Shown: positions 42,221 to 53,562 of the stretch, one piece after another | Layout: every line of letters starts with the position of its first letter | Position numbering within the stretch: position 1 is the first letter of the stretch | Origin: Syngnathus acus | Taxonomy: Eukaryota > Chordata > Actinopteri > Syngnathiformes > Syngnathidae | DNA: 64,000 nt | Direction: 5' to 3' | Assembly: GCF_901709675.1 (NCBI RefSeq) | Contig: NC_051092.1 | Location: 17,165,628 to 17,229,627 of the forward strand | Notes under the pieces: model-generated | The model's database searches: none | What the model was told of the DNA's origin: nothing | The model's input: the letters and a program-made list of their open reading frames with translations, nothing else | Made by a program: the position numbers and the translations under genes

Positions 42221-45200
42221 GTAACTACTTTATTTTATAGTATATGCGTGATTAAAACGGAACTCGTAAGTAAATAGTATTCCTTGCGTTATTGTCGTGC
42301 GGAGTCTAAAGCTGACGCTAGCCAAATAAGCCGAGTCATTTTAGCTGATAGTGAAGGACAGAATTAGCTAACGTAAACGTTGTTGTGCTTCGAAGCGTAC
42401 AGTTTTTGTATGTATGTATGTATGTATGTATGTATGTATGTATGCATGTATGCATGTATGCATGTATGCATGTATGTATGTATGTATGTATGTATGCATG
42501 CATGCATGTATGTATGTATGTATGTCTATGTCTGTCTGTCTGTCTGTCTGTATGTATATGGATGATGGATGACTTTAAATTTAACAGGAATTTCATAATA
42601 GCAGACGTTGGCAATCGCATCGTGCTTAGGTCTCTTTTAAATAATTTTTTTATAGTCAAATGACAGCATTGCTTCTTGCAGTTGTGATGGCACCAACATC
42701 AAAACTGCAGCATCTCAGTCTTGAAAGAGACTTCCACTATGCCCAGTGGCTTCAGGATGAATCCAAATCAAACAAATACACACATTCTGCTGGGGATGAT
42801 CTAGCAGCTTCACAAGAAGACTCAACAGCTAACCCAGTAGCAGATGAGTTTACCAGGCCAAGAACTAGGTAAGTACTGCAAAAGCTAATCATGTAAAATG
42901 TTCATGCTAAAACATGTTGCAGGATGTCTATGCATTAAATTACTCCTCCTCTTATTATTATTATTATGATTATTATTATTATTCGTAGTAGTAGTAGTAG
43001 TATTGTTCTTACTGAATTTTGTTTGTGTTTATGGTATTTCTTTGAGAGAGAGAAAGAATTATTCCCTGTTTGTATGCAAGTTACCAGGACCAGGGTGAGG
43101 AGTATGAAACAGAGGAACAACTTCAAAGTAAAGTCCTAAATGCTGCTCTGGAATTTGTCCCACAGCATGGCTGGACCATGGATTCAATTGCGGCTGGTGC
43201 TGAGGTGAGACACGGTCAAATGACAAATGCAGGTGTTTTTTACCCTCCCACAGTTCAAATTTAATCCCTTAATTTGAAGGGGTGTGATTAGAGATGGGAA
43301 TTGATAAGATTTTTATGATTTTGATTCTGTTTATCAATTTTCTTAACAGTTTTCATTTGAGAAAAAAAGAAGCACATAAACGATTATGATCATTTTGTTC
43401 TAGATATTACAACTTTGTGTAAAGATGACATTACAAACTAAGAGTGAAGAATGCAAACGTTATCTTACGATAGAAATCATCATCTACCGAAAATCTGGGG
43501 CTTCTACAGTGGCAAATGGGTGCAAGCCTTTAACTACAAACTTTGTCACTGCACGATGACATTCCTCAGTCTTTTCCTTCAACATTTTGCTCCTCCCTGC
43601 CTCCGTGAATGCATAAGCTTGAGGTACAGTGCTGCTGGCGTCTGAACCAGTCAGACGATGTCTCATCATCTAAAAAAAACATGAGATGTGATTTGCATGG
43701 CAGATTTTGCAATTATAGAAATAGAACTAGCATGAAAAACAGTATTATCACCAGTAAAACTGCACGTCGAGCTCGGGCTAATGTTGCTGCTGGTGCTAGG
43801 TTGTTGACTGACCCTCCGCAGTGGATCAAACATGCATGTACAAATGCTTTTGCATATTAGAGGTATTTCCTCCCTTTGTTGAAATTTCAACATTGCAAGT
43901 ATTGCATGTTGCTCTAATCTCGTACTTCTTAGCGAAATGTAACTAAACTTTGGAGCACTTCTTTCTCATAGGCGCCATCATTGTTTACATCGCTACGCAT
44001 GTTGCGTAGCGTGCTTAACGTGCGTAGTGACGTAATTCGTGCTGACTGTAATCGCTAAACTTTGCGGCAAATGGAATTGTTAGCAAAATAGCAAACGATT
44101 CCAATGAATTGGTAATGTGGGAATCGGTTCTCAACAAGAATCGGTTCTCAATTTCCTTTCCTTGGCGTGATTTGGGACAGAATGTTTATTCTTTTACTGC
44201 TTGGAAATGTAGGTCCGAATATTTGCCACCGGTCTGGAGCAGTCACTAGAACAGGGGTCACCAACCCGCAGCGACCACATCAGTCGGCCATGGCCAGTTC
44301 TAAAAATAGTTTACAGTACACTGGTGAAGAGCATGCAATGCCAGGCTTCCCACTAACATTAATGTTCAGTGTCTTCACATAGAATATCATTAATAAAAAT
44401 ATAAAATTAAAGGTACACTGTGTAACTTTGTTATTTCAGAAGTGTATTATCAAAGTGGTCGCCCTTTGCATTATTCGGTGCCCTTGAAGTAGCTCCCAAC
44501 TTCAAAAAGGTTGGTGACCCTGCACTAGAATGATGAGTGTACAGTGAGCCTTTGGAGGATGAATGCTTCACTGGCCTAATAAAATGAATGTATTTGAATT
44601 CCCCATAAAATACGGTTCAAAGTTTATCATTAAATATTTTTTTGAGTGCATTTTCACCTTTTATGAGTCAAAACTTTTCATTTTCAGTTCACAGCCAATC
44701 TAATTTTTTTCTGAGCAAAAATGAAGTGACAGATTTCAGAGTGACTGTCAGGGAAAATTTGACTTTTTGACACTGATTGTACCTATGGACTTTGTTCGCA
44801 TGCATATTGCCGACTGAGACTGTCCCGGTTAAACTACTGCATTGCACTTTATTTTGGAGTCAGCCAGTCCTCCTTCAAGCATCTCGTGTTAGTCCAAAAT
44901 GCTGCCACTCGCCTCCTAACTGGAGATCGTACGATAGCAAAATCCGGTAACACTTTATCATAATGCTTATAAAGCATTAACAACACTTCATAAATAATGA
45001 ACTAATGATGAACATAACATTTACGAATGTTTGTGAATGAGTAAGATATTGTCTGTTAATATTATATTATGTAAGTTGTTAATCATGAGTAAAACATTAG
45101 TAATGTATACTTTTGAAGCATTAACAAAACTTCGTAAACAATTAACTAATGGTGAACCTAACATTTACAAATGTTTGTAAATGAGTTAGATATTGTCTGT

Positions 45201-48200
45201 TAATACAGTAATCCCTCGCTACATCGCGGTTCGTTTATTGCGGTTTCACTACATCGCGGATTTTTTTTCCAAATTAAAAAAAAAAATTTTTTTAAATAAA
45301 ACTTCTATTTTGGGGAATTATGGCACGAAAGTTGCCCACACGCCAGCAGAAGCCAGGGAGTGCCCACACAATTGCAGTGCGTATACTTATACCTTTTTAT
45401 AAAAAAAATTGTTATAATAATAAGAGTTCGTAAAACATATTTACAGTGTTGTACCTTGTTATAGAAAAATTGTTATAATAATAAAAGAGTTCTAAAAACA
45501 TACCGTATTGGCCCGAATATAAGACGACCTGATTATAAGACGACCTCCTCTTTTTCAAGACTCAAGTTTGAAAAAAGACTTTTTGAACACGAAATTTAAT
45601 TTTTATACGGAAAATAATTACATCTGAAACAAATGATTATAACAATATATTCAAGAGAAAAAGCATGTTATTTTGCCTCGTTCAAATCATACAAAAACTG
45701 TCTATCGCATCTTAATATCTGAACATTTAAATATGTAAACTAAAGTGCAACCACATTTGTAAATGAATGGCTTCTGGTTTTTGAAATGTAAATAAACCAA
45801 TCTACTGTGATAAAACAACAAAATTGCAATAACTGCATTAACCATCAAAGTGAAGTCTAACTGTAACTTTCTCTTGAAACAAATCTGAATAAGGAAAAAC
45901 ATTGCAATAAAATAATAATAATCGACCCCGTGTTTTTTGTCTTCCGGGTTAGAGCAACGCTGGCGTCTGGATTGTTGACTGCCGCTTCTGGCCCGAACCG
46001 TGTCCGCTACTTGTTTATCCGCTATTTGTTTTGTGTTTCCCGTATTAAGTGTGCCCTTTTTTTCTTTTATTTTTCTTGCCTTTTCACCTGCCCACCGCGT
46101 ATCTCTGCAGCTCTGCTCGCACCTCTCTGTTCCCTCTCCCTCGGACTACGAGCTACGCTATCCAGCTAGCCAAACCACCACCGGACCCTCCTACCTCCCG
46201 GCTCTGAGCCTGTAGCTGGTCGCTCTTGGCTCGGCAAACAGCTTTAACCCAACTTTCTGGCCACTCGGCCGGTGTCCTCGGGGGAGCACCCGCTCGCTGC
46301 GAGCTCGCCGGTCGTGGCTCGGCTGTGTGCCGCCATGACACACTGGGGCTTGCCGTTCGTGCGGGTACAGTCGGGATCGACCAACACCACCACCCACCCC
46401 ACCAACATCACTACTCGGTCCACTGCTGCTTCCATGCATTTCACTGCCTACCAACTTCTAGCTAACCAGCTACTAGCCACTTCTAGCATTTTATCTGGAT
46501 TATTCCCAGCTGCTGTCACGTCCAAGACAACCACCTGCTCTCTCGACCCCCTTCCAACGACCTTAACTAAGGCCTGCCTCCCTGTCCTCTTCCCTCACCT
46601 CACCACCCTTTTTAATTAGTCTCTATCCCTTGGCCACTTTCCCACTGTCTATAAGCTTGCAGCCATCACCCCCGTCCTCAAAAAGCCCACCTTGGACCCA
46701 GTCAACGTCTCCAACTACCGTCCCATCTCCAACCTTTCATTCCTTACCAAAACCCTTGAACGCATTGTCTCCGCCCAACTCCATCTCCAGTCCAACAACC
46801 TCTATGAACCCTTCCAGTCCGGATTCCGTCCACTTCACAGCACCGAAACAGCTCTTGTTAAAGTCACCAACGATCTCCTCATTTCTGCAGACTCTGGTGC
46901 CCTCAACATCCTATTACTACTCAACCTTAGCGCAGCCTTTGACACTGTGAACCATTCCATCCTCCTTCAAAGGCTGCGCCAACTAGGTGTTGAGGGCACT
47001 GCACTTGACTGGCTCACCTTCTATCTCGCCAACAGAAACCAGTTCATCTCTCTCTCCGGCTACACATCCATCCTCTCCCCAGTTACACAGTTACTTTTCC
47101 CTTTACAGATAATGGAAAATTTTTTAATCCGTTCCAAGACTAAAAAAACGCCTTTTTTAAGCATTATTTCATTTGTGCATTTTTGTCAGATCGCGCAACT
47201 GCAGTGCAATGCCGAACGCGCAACCGTAGCGCGCCGCCGACCGCGCAACTGCACTGCGCAGGTTGCATTATTGTGACAGAGTCGTCGCTGAAATTTAGAA
47301 AATATTTTTAAAGTCCTGATGTACTTTCCAAAATTTAAGTGGACCTCAGTGCGCAGGGAGCTTAATTTGGTCCGATCGCGCAACCGCAGCGCGCTGGGCG
47401 CTCACTGTCGCATTGCTTTAAGAGCGTCTTTACGAGTCAGTGACGTAACTTCCCGTTCACGAACGAGTCGTGAATTTATTATTATTATTATTTTTAATAA
47501 ACATTTATGTTAAAACTTATCTAGTTTTTTATTCCTTGTTTTTATACTCGCCATTCAAAACATAAAAATCAGATATTTGGTTAACTGCTTTATATGACTA
47601 TATCAGAGAGAGAGCCAGAGTCAGCTATATTGTCAATCCCTTCATGCTAAGACACACAAAGAAACCGAAATTTCGTTCCCCCTATCCCACGGTGACGAGA
47701 CACAGCACACGATCAACACACAAGTAAAACAACGGGGGAGAGAGTTCAGGACCCCAACAGCCTGGAGATCACAAACTTCGCCAGTGGTGCAGTGCTGGCA
47801 TCCCACAACAGAGTCCCGGCACCATTCGTCACGGATGTAGACGCACAGTCCACCTCCTCGCGATGTTCCCCCTCGTACAATGGCCCGGTCTGCCCGATAG
47901 CACGCCATCCGCTCCAGATGCACAGCAGTCACGCACTGTCCGGTCCGTAGAACTCAGCAGGCATGATGATGTCCAGCGATCGAACGTTCGCCAGAAGATT
48001 GGAAGGCACGGCCGGGCGAGCCGGGTTGGCCGCTAGCCTGACCCGGACGCCCAACCGGGGGAGGAATAGCAGGCGAGTCCGGCGACGCTTCAGGACGGAG
48101 CAGACCGAGCGCCTTTAACGTCCCCGCTTCAAAGTCCAGATCGCCACAAAACTCGCTTTCGCCGATGTCGAGCAGAACCAGCCCGCCGCACTTGTAGCAC

Positions 48201-48779
48201 AACCCGGTACGACGAGACGAACACACAAAACTGTCGGACAAACCCACATTAAACGACAAAACAAAACACCGTTCGGGACAGAGCGAGGCCGCTGCGTGTG
48301 CACGCGCCGCCATCTTACTTATGCATGTGTTTTACGTTGTTATATGAGTTGGTGTCCCCAAAATTAACAAATGTCGGCATAACGGGGTTTTTTTTTCAAC
48401 CTTTTATTCAAACACAAACATAAACACATTCGGTATAAAAACACCATCAACTACTAGCCAACAAATACAAAATTAAAATATCAATGTCGGCATAACGTGT
48501 GTCGGCTGGCAATAGCATAGCAGCAATGCTGTCTGTCACTCACTCACTCACTCACTCACTCACTCACTCACTCACTCACTCACTCACTCACTCACTCACT
48601 CACTCACTCGTGAAGACCAATCAGCAGCGCCAGGCTGTCACTCACTCACTCACTCACTCACTCACTCACTCACTCGTGAACTCACTCGTGAAGACCAATC
48701 AGCAGCGCCAGCGAGCGTTAGATGGAGGAGGGACTTTACGAGTCAGTGACGTTACTTCCCGTTCACGAACGAGTCGTGA

Positions 48780-48810
<31 letters not shown>

Positions 48811-51800
48811 TTTAATAAACATTTATGTTAAAACTTATCTAGTTTTTTATTCCTTGTTTTTATACTCGCCTATTAAAACATAAAAATCAGACATTTGGTT
48901 AACAGCTTTATATGACAATATGGACGTATATATTTGTTTGGCTTGTGTCGAGTGGCATGGTGGTACAGATGGTGTAAAATTAGGTATTGAATTTGGCCCA
49001 GGCACATTGGCTATCCCAAAACATGTCGTAGTTCAATATTTCACCAGGAGATGGTGTTAAAGCTTGACATAGGGGTGACCGGATGGAAATTAACAAATCT
49101 AATCAATTACATTGTTAGCAATTGGGAGGACACGACCTGTTCAAACACGTAGCAACGCACAATTTTGGAATAAGAGTTTGCTATGCCATAATTTTAAGAT
49201 GTAACAGCTTGAGCAATATCCATATATGTGTTTAAGTTGGAGGAACCCATTATGGTGTTAAGTACTATTATGTGACAAGATATATGTGATTCATGTTGCA
49301 ATGTTTTGTCCAACCTGTATTTAACATTGGTGTTCCATCCATACCTGAATGTATTAAGTTGAAGAGGAGACATTAAGGGCTATATACTAAATGCCGGAAC
49401 GAGCAAAACAGGAAACACCTATTAAGGGTGATTGCTGCTTGAAGCAAGGTTGCCAAGACAACCGAGGGGCACCCACGTATTCCGGTGGGGTAATTCCGGT
49501 GAGGTAATTCCGATGAGGTAATGCCGGAACGAGCAAAACAGGAAACACCTATTAAGGGTGATTGCTGCTTGAAGCAAGGTTGCCAAGACAACCGAGGGGC
49601 ACCCACGTATTCCGGTGGGGTAATTCCGGTGAGGTAATTCCGATGAGGTAATGCCGGAACGAGCAAAACAGGAAACACCAATTAAGGGTGATTGCTGCTT
49701 GAAGCAAGGTTGCCAGGACAACCGAGGTACACCCACGTATTCCGGTGAGGTAATTCCGATGAGGTAATGCCGGAACGAGCAAAACAGGAAACACCTATTA
49801 AGGGTGATTGCTGCTTGAAGCAAGGTTGCCAGGACAACCGAGGTGCACCCACGTATTCCGGTGGGGTAATTCCGGTGAGGTAATTCCGATGAGGTAATGC
49901 CAGAAGCATATAAATATGACGGCAGGACACAGAGCGGCGCGCTCCTCCTCCCCAGTCGGGGCGGCGCTTCTCCGAAATCACGGCGATGGCCGTGTCGCTG
50001 CCCGGACTAAAAGAACGAAGATGGACTTTGCATTCTTTTTCAGATTGAACCAAAATCTACTAAGATGAATTTCCAGAGTCTTCGAATTGGACTTTGTCAA
50101 ATTTTAAGCTTCGAGGAAGGCAGAGGAGACAGCCGCTGGGGCAGAAAGGAGAAGTCGCCAATTTTACTTTTTAGGCTAGGCTCCTCACGGCCAGACCTTT
50201 CCTCTTTTTTAAACAGAATTCGGATTTTGGAACAAAGGAGAGCCGATCACTCGACTTGTTCAACCAAATAGGATTTTAGACCTTTAGTCTCCTCTTTTGT
50301 TCTGTGTGGGTGAGTCTTGTTTTTTGTTTTTTCGACTTGTAAGTCTTTTTCTGGCTTATTCATTAAATCTCTTCTTAAGCCTTAATTCGGTTATCGATTA
50401 TTTCGTATTAACTATGTCGAGCATGGTTTTATATGCGGTAATTACAACTTTAAAATGTCTTTATTTCCCTATCATAGTCATTCTTTAAATCCGTTCAATT
50501 CTTTTTAAAGTGAAGACAGCTTTAATCCTTAACATCAGGAATTGTCAGATCTGGTTCGAAGTAGTTATCTTGAGTTCAGCTAGAGCGAGGGCGCTCTAGT
50601 AAATTAACGAATCCTTGAGGTCTTAACAAAGACATCTAAAAAATATCCGTAACGTAATACCAGCATCAAACAACCGAAGGGAGCCATCATTACGGCGCGG
50701 TCATATCGACGACTCGCCTCGAATAGAGTTACTCGGCTCGCGCGTCGGATGACTTAAAAAGGATTGGCGTCGTAAAGAAATTAGATTGATTCTGGTAGAA
50801 TCAATTTAACTCGGGTGGTCAGCTACGGACGAGTCCCTTCACCCCCGGCTTATTGAACCCGTTACTGGGGAGCCGGTGCCACTATAATAAAGTGCGCGTT
50901 TGACATTTGGCAGCAGGCAAATCTCCCTTGCTTCCAAACTTGGAAATGTACTTCTAGCATTTGTAAAGGCCTGCATGAGTGGGTGATGTTATTACGCTGG
51001 CATGGATACACTGCTATGTGTGCCATGGGAACTTGACGACTCTTCTACTCCCGCACAGTCATAATGTATTAAGATGTTCTTCAGAACTGAAACACGGCAC
51101 CGTTTGATTTCGCATGAATCCATGCCTGTTAGTACAGACATAAATTGGACCATACCAATACCATCTATGTTACACATCCCTAGGCTTATAATGATTTAGC
51201 AAGATTCATAAATAATCATGTTGAACTGCACTGCCTGTGTCTGTGTCTGTATTGGTACTAGACATTAGGCCTCTCATCTGCTTCCATTGGTATGTTCTAC
51301 AATGGAGCTGGAGACCTGGTCCTACATTTCATTGCTCAGTGTAATTCACAACTGGGAGAGACACTAGCTGAACAACAGAAGCAGGTCCAGTTGGGCCAAG
51401 CAGAGTAAGTGCATGAAACAACACACACACGCACACACAAAAATATACAATGATGTTCAAATGTAGTATTGTAATAATATAACAATGTAATAACTTTGGG
51501 TCAAAAATGCGGATATATTTGATGACTATCTTGCAGACCAAAGAAGACTACTGACTTTCTAAGAGAAGCTATTGAGACTAGACTGAGGATGCACATCACC
51601 TACATAGAAACATGGCCACAGGTAAGGTGCGTGTGATGACGTGTCGCAGCATGAATAAGCATAAGACCAGTGCACCTTTCTAATCAGAATTTTAGACCAA
51701 TACAAAAAAAAAACCCTATTGCTCTCTCCTCAGGCGATGAGCATTCTTCTTCTGCCTTACAACATCCCAAAAAGTCTGGAACACCTTGCTACTCTTGTGG

Positions 51801-51838
51801 ATGACATCTGGTACTATTCTGGAGACAGATCTACAGAT
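42163..51838 (+). CDS. coq9: COQ9, ubiquinone biosynthesis protein, exons 1-6 (3' end outside window)
   Basis: Six exons (42163-42220, 42682-42868, 43081-43204, 51262-51404, 51537-51621, 51734-51838) give 702 nt, 234 codons, with phases 1, 2, 0, 2, 0, 0 that all agree. The product starts with an Arg-rich mitochondrial leader ([20 protein letters not shown]), then a variable acidic linker. The conserved COQ9 domain follows: [18 protein letters not shown], a helix-turn-helix-like start of the TetR-type fold, then [34 protein letters not shown] and [13 protein letters not shown]9 binds lipid intermediates and presents them to COQ7 in the mitochondrial CoQ complex. The human protein is about 318 residues; the last ~85, with the membrane-binding helix, are not encoded here. 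No disabling lesion is seen. Intron 3 is 8057 bp of repeats. Confidence 0.93.
42406..42560. repeat. (TATG)n/(CATG)n microsatellite in COQ9 intron 1
   Basis: Interrupted TATG/CATG array followed by (TCTG)n. Confidence 0.95.
42682..42868 (+). CDS. coq9: COQ9 exon 2
   Basis: After TTCTTGCAG; 187 nt, poorly conserved linker rich in Asp, Ser and Gln; ends AGAACTAG before GTAAGT. Confidence 0.85.
43081..43204 (+). CDS. coq9: COQ9 exon 3
   Basis: After TATGCAAG; 124 nt encoding [15 protein letters not shown]...[15 protein letters not shown]; donor GTGAGA. Confidence 0.92.
43290..44160. repeat. Probable dispersed element in COQ9 intron 3
   Basis: GAGATGGGAATTGATAAGAT at the left and GAATCGGTTCTCAACAAGAATC at the right resemble termini of a common fish repeat; the ends are not clean. 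Nothing coding between. Confidence 0.35.
44252..44522. mobile_element. hAT MITE with 8-bp TSD
   Basis: 271 bp, ends CAGGGGTCACCAACC...GGTTGGTGACCCTG, TSD CACTAGAA at 44244-44251 and 44523-44530. Confidence 0.92.
44815..44935 (+). mobile_element. L2/Maui-type LINE RT fragment
   Basis: Frame [30 protein letters not shown] is the typical block after the RT palm of L2-type LINEs. It is followed by a GGTAACACTTTATCATAATGC repeat (44945-45200) with two diverged halves containing TGTTTGT.AATGAGT.AGATATTG. Confidence 0.6.
45205..45560. repeat. Ends of two MITE-like families
   Basis: ACAGTAATCCCTCGCTACATCG at 45205 is the terminus of the 15006-15330 type. TACCGTATTGGCCCGAATATAAGACGACC at 45500 is another terminus type. 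No partner ends found up to 45925. Confidence 0.45.
45925..47093 (+). mobile_element. L2/Maui-type LINE, endonuclease deleted
   Basis: GC-rich 5' region to about 46460, then a jump to [21 protein letters not shown], a stop near 46619, and an RT frame 46640-47093 with [25 protein letters not shown] and the SAAFDTVNH block (first catalytic Asp). It ends before the second catalytic motif, where Tigger-like sequence begins. Confidence 0.75.
47094..47432 (-). repeat. Tigger-like element fragment
   Basis: Contains the ~130-bp repeat unit (GATCGCGCAACTGCAG, TCTAAATTTC antisense, GTGCGCAGGGAGCTTAATTT) of the 37735 element; terminal sequences are missing. Confidence 0.75.
47433..47600 (+). repeat. 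~170-bp direct repeat, left copy
   Basis: CGAGTCAGTGACGTAACTTCCC..GAACGAGTCGTGAATTTATT..TTTGGTTAAC recurs at 48734-48918 with small differences. Confidence 0.85.
47603..48315 (-). mobile_element. LINE-A 5' region joined to its 3' tail
   Basis: Minus strand: ATG at 48313 begins [15 protein letters not shown]..., with a CYKCGG motif. An endonuclease-like stretch ([22 protein letters not shown], 47925-47800) follows, then a direct jump to the LINE-A 3' UTR and tail (47760-47603). Endonuclease C-terminus and all of RT are deleted. Confidence 0.75.
48531..48676. repeat. (CTCA)n arrays around a GAAGACCAATCAGCAGCGCCAG unit
   Basis: Two CTCA tracts (48536-48608, 48637-48675), each followed by CTCGTGAAGACCAATCAGCAG, so a compound repeat of about 80 bp present twice. 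Confidence 0.9.
48734..48918 (+). repeat. ~170-bp direct repeat, right copy
   Basis: Second copy of 47433-47600 with a longer (ATT)n tract; both follow CTTTA. Confidence 0.85.
49391..49896. repeat. 130-bp tandem repeat, four units
   Basis: Units start at 49391, 49521, 49651 and 49767 (130, 130, 116 and 130 bp); unit 3 lacks one GGTAATTCCGGTGA step. Each carries ATGCCGGAACGAGCAAAACAGG, GAAGCAAGGTTGCCA and two to three steps of GAGGTAATTCCG. 48919-49390 before it shows nothing recognisable. Confidence 0.95.
49897..50880 (+). promoter_or_regulatory. TATA-box promoter-like region, possible LTR
   Basis: Directly after the tandem repeat comes GCATATAAATATGACG (about 49906), a good TATA context, then GC-rich transcribed-like sequence. 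ATTCATTAAATC and CTATAATAAAGTG (about 50884) could be polyadenylation signals. TTTGGCAGCAGG near 50916 is loosely primer-site-like. The layout suggests a U3 with enhancer repeats, but TG..CA borders and TSD were not found. The rest of intron 3 to 51261 is unremarkable. Confidence 0.35.
51262..51404 (+). CDS. coq9: COQ9 exon 4
   Basis: After GTACTAG; 143 nt encoding [31 protein letters not shown]; donor GTAAGT. Confidence 0.92.
51537..51621 (+). CDS. coq9: COQ9 exon 5
   Basis: After ATCTTGCAG; 85 nt encoding [21 protein letters not shown]; donor GTAAGG. Confidence 0.93.
51734..51838 (+). CDS. coq9: COQ9 exon 6
   Basis: After CTCCTCAG; 105 nt encoding [33 protein letters not shown]; donor GTGAGT. 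The next exon would begin with the NWYT-type stretch and is not found before 64000. Confidence 0.93.
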
Positions 51839-52216
51839 GTGAGTGGGTCTGAGCTTATGCATTGCTCTCAAACCTTTATATACCCGCTTGCTCCCCCTTG
51901 TTTTTGGGTACTACTTTTGGGTAATTATGTTTCATATTTTTCAGTTATATGAAGCACCTTATCAAAACGTTTGTTTTTGTCACGGATGGAATGGAGCAGG
52001 GCGAACAAGTGCAGCTTGGACCAGGGTTTATTGGAGGAACTCAAAAGACAGACTCGGCAGACTGACATGACACCAAACGATAACATGACTGACGGACTAA
52101 CCGAAACAGACTTGAAAACGACAGGAACCAAAAAGACATGAAGCGTGACGACAACAACAATGATCCGACGGGGAGTGAGGGGCAGACAGGACTTAATAAG
52201 ACCTCGTGGAATCATT
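51839..52216. other. Start of COQ9 intron 6, unassigned
   Basis: Donor GTGAGT, then AT-rich sequence. A repeat-like stretch from about 51977 (TGTCACGGATGG..GGTTTATTGGAGGAAC) shares TTTATTGGAGGA with 30609-30620. Confidence 0.4.
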
Positions 52217-52366
52217 TGGTGATCTAACCCCCCAATTCCAACCCTTAATGCTGAGTGCCAAGCAGGGAGGCAATGGGTTCCATTTTTATAGTCTTTGGTA
52301 TGACCCGGCCGGGGTTTGAACCCATAACCTTCCAGTCTCAGGGCGGACACTCTACCACAAGGCCAC
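52217..52366 (-). mobile_element. SINE-A head, 3' truncated
   Basis: Minus strand: A box and B box (GGTTCAAACCCC read as GGGGTTTGAACCC at 52310-52322) and the first ~100 bp of the body. The tail is missing. Confidence 0.8.
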
Positions 52367-53505
52367 TCCCCTCCCTGAAGGACATTTACACCTCCCATGT
52401 CACCCGCAAGGCGACCACGATTGTGAGTGATGTGAGTCACCCCGCTCACTCTTTGTTCGATCTTCTGCCCTCTGGGAAGAGGTACAGGAGCCTGCGCTCC
52501 CGCACCACCAGACTCACCAACAGCTTCATTCTCCAGGCTGTTAGGATCCTGAACTCTCTCCCCCCTTCTGCGTAGCGTCCTGTACTTTTGCGCTATATTC
52601 TGACTGTCTGCTGTATGCACACTTGCTCCATTTTTGCTCCTCTTATTTATTGTGTTATTTGTTTATTTATTCATCACTCTTATTTATTCATTGTTTGTGC
52701 CTTCTTGTTTTTATTTTTTTGTGTTGTTTACTTGTATGTATATTCAAAGTCAAAGTCAAAGTCTGCTTTATTGTCAATCTCTTCACATGCCAAGACACAC
52801 AAAGAAATCGAAATTACGTTTCCACTATCCCACGGTGACAAGACATAGTACACGACATACATATTATTGGAGCACCAATAATCTTACCAGCCGTGTTCAC
52901 TATGCGCTGGAGGGCCTTCATGTTGTAGTCAGTGCAGCTACCACCCCAAACAGCAATACAACTGGAGAGGACGCTCTCAATGGTGCCACGGTAAAATGTG
53001 GTCATGACGGCCGGAGGAGCATACGCTCGCCTGAGTTTCCGCAGGAAGTACAGGCGGCGCTGGGCCTTCTTTGCCAGTGATGCGGTGTTGGTGGACCAGG
53101 AGAGATCCTCACTGATGTGCACCCCCAGGAACCTGGTACTGCTCACTCTCTCCACCACAGCACCGTCGATGGTCAGTGGCAGGTGTTGGGTGTGACCCTT
53201 CCGGAAGTCAACAACAATCTCCTTGGTCTTGTTGACGTTAAGCAGGAGGTTGTTGTCCTTGCACCACGTGGTCAGAAGGTCAACCTCCAACCTGTATTGA
53301 GTCTCGTCGCCCTTGGTGATGAGACCCACCAGAGTCGTGTCGTCAGCAAATTTCACCATGCGGTTGGTGCTGTAGGTTGCAGCGCAGTCATGCGTATTGT
53401 GTACTATGTCTTGTCACCGTGGGATAGTGGGAACGTTATTTCGATCTCTTTGTGTGTCTTGGCATGTGAAGAAATTGACAATAAAGCAGACTTTGACTTT
53501 GACTT
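52367..53505 (+). mobile_element. LINE-A 3' end (+) with another LINE-A (-) nested in its 3' UTR
   Basis: Plus copy: 52367-52743 ([20 protein letters not shown].. stop, 3' UTR to TTGTATGTAT) and 53394-53505 (last 3' UTR part, tail). Between them lies a minus-strand LINE-A (52744-53393) whose RT piece (FADDT to IGAP) is joined directly to the end of the 3' UTR, lacking its C-terminal domain. GTAT is found at both borders. Confidence 0.75.
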
Positions 53506-53562
53506 AAATACACGACAGGTAACAAGAGGCAGGTGAGAATGATCACACTTCATCATGGGCAC

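Noticed and set aside
49373-50053. Overlapping minus-strand frames with repeated residues
   Set aside because: Produced by the 130-bp tandem repeat, whose two main unit lengths include one not divisible by three; no independent evidence of coding.
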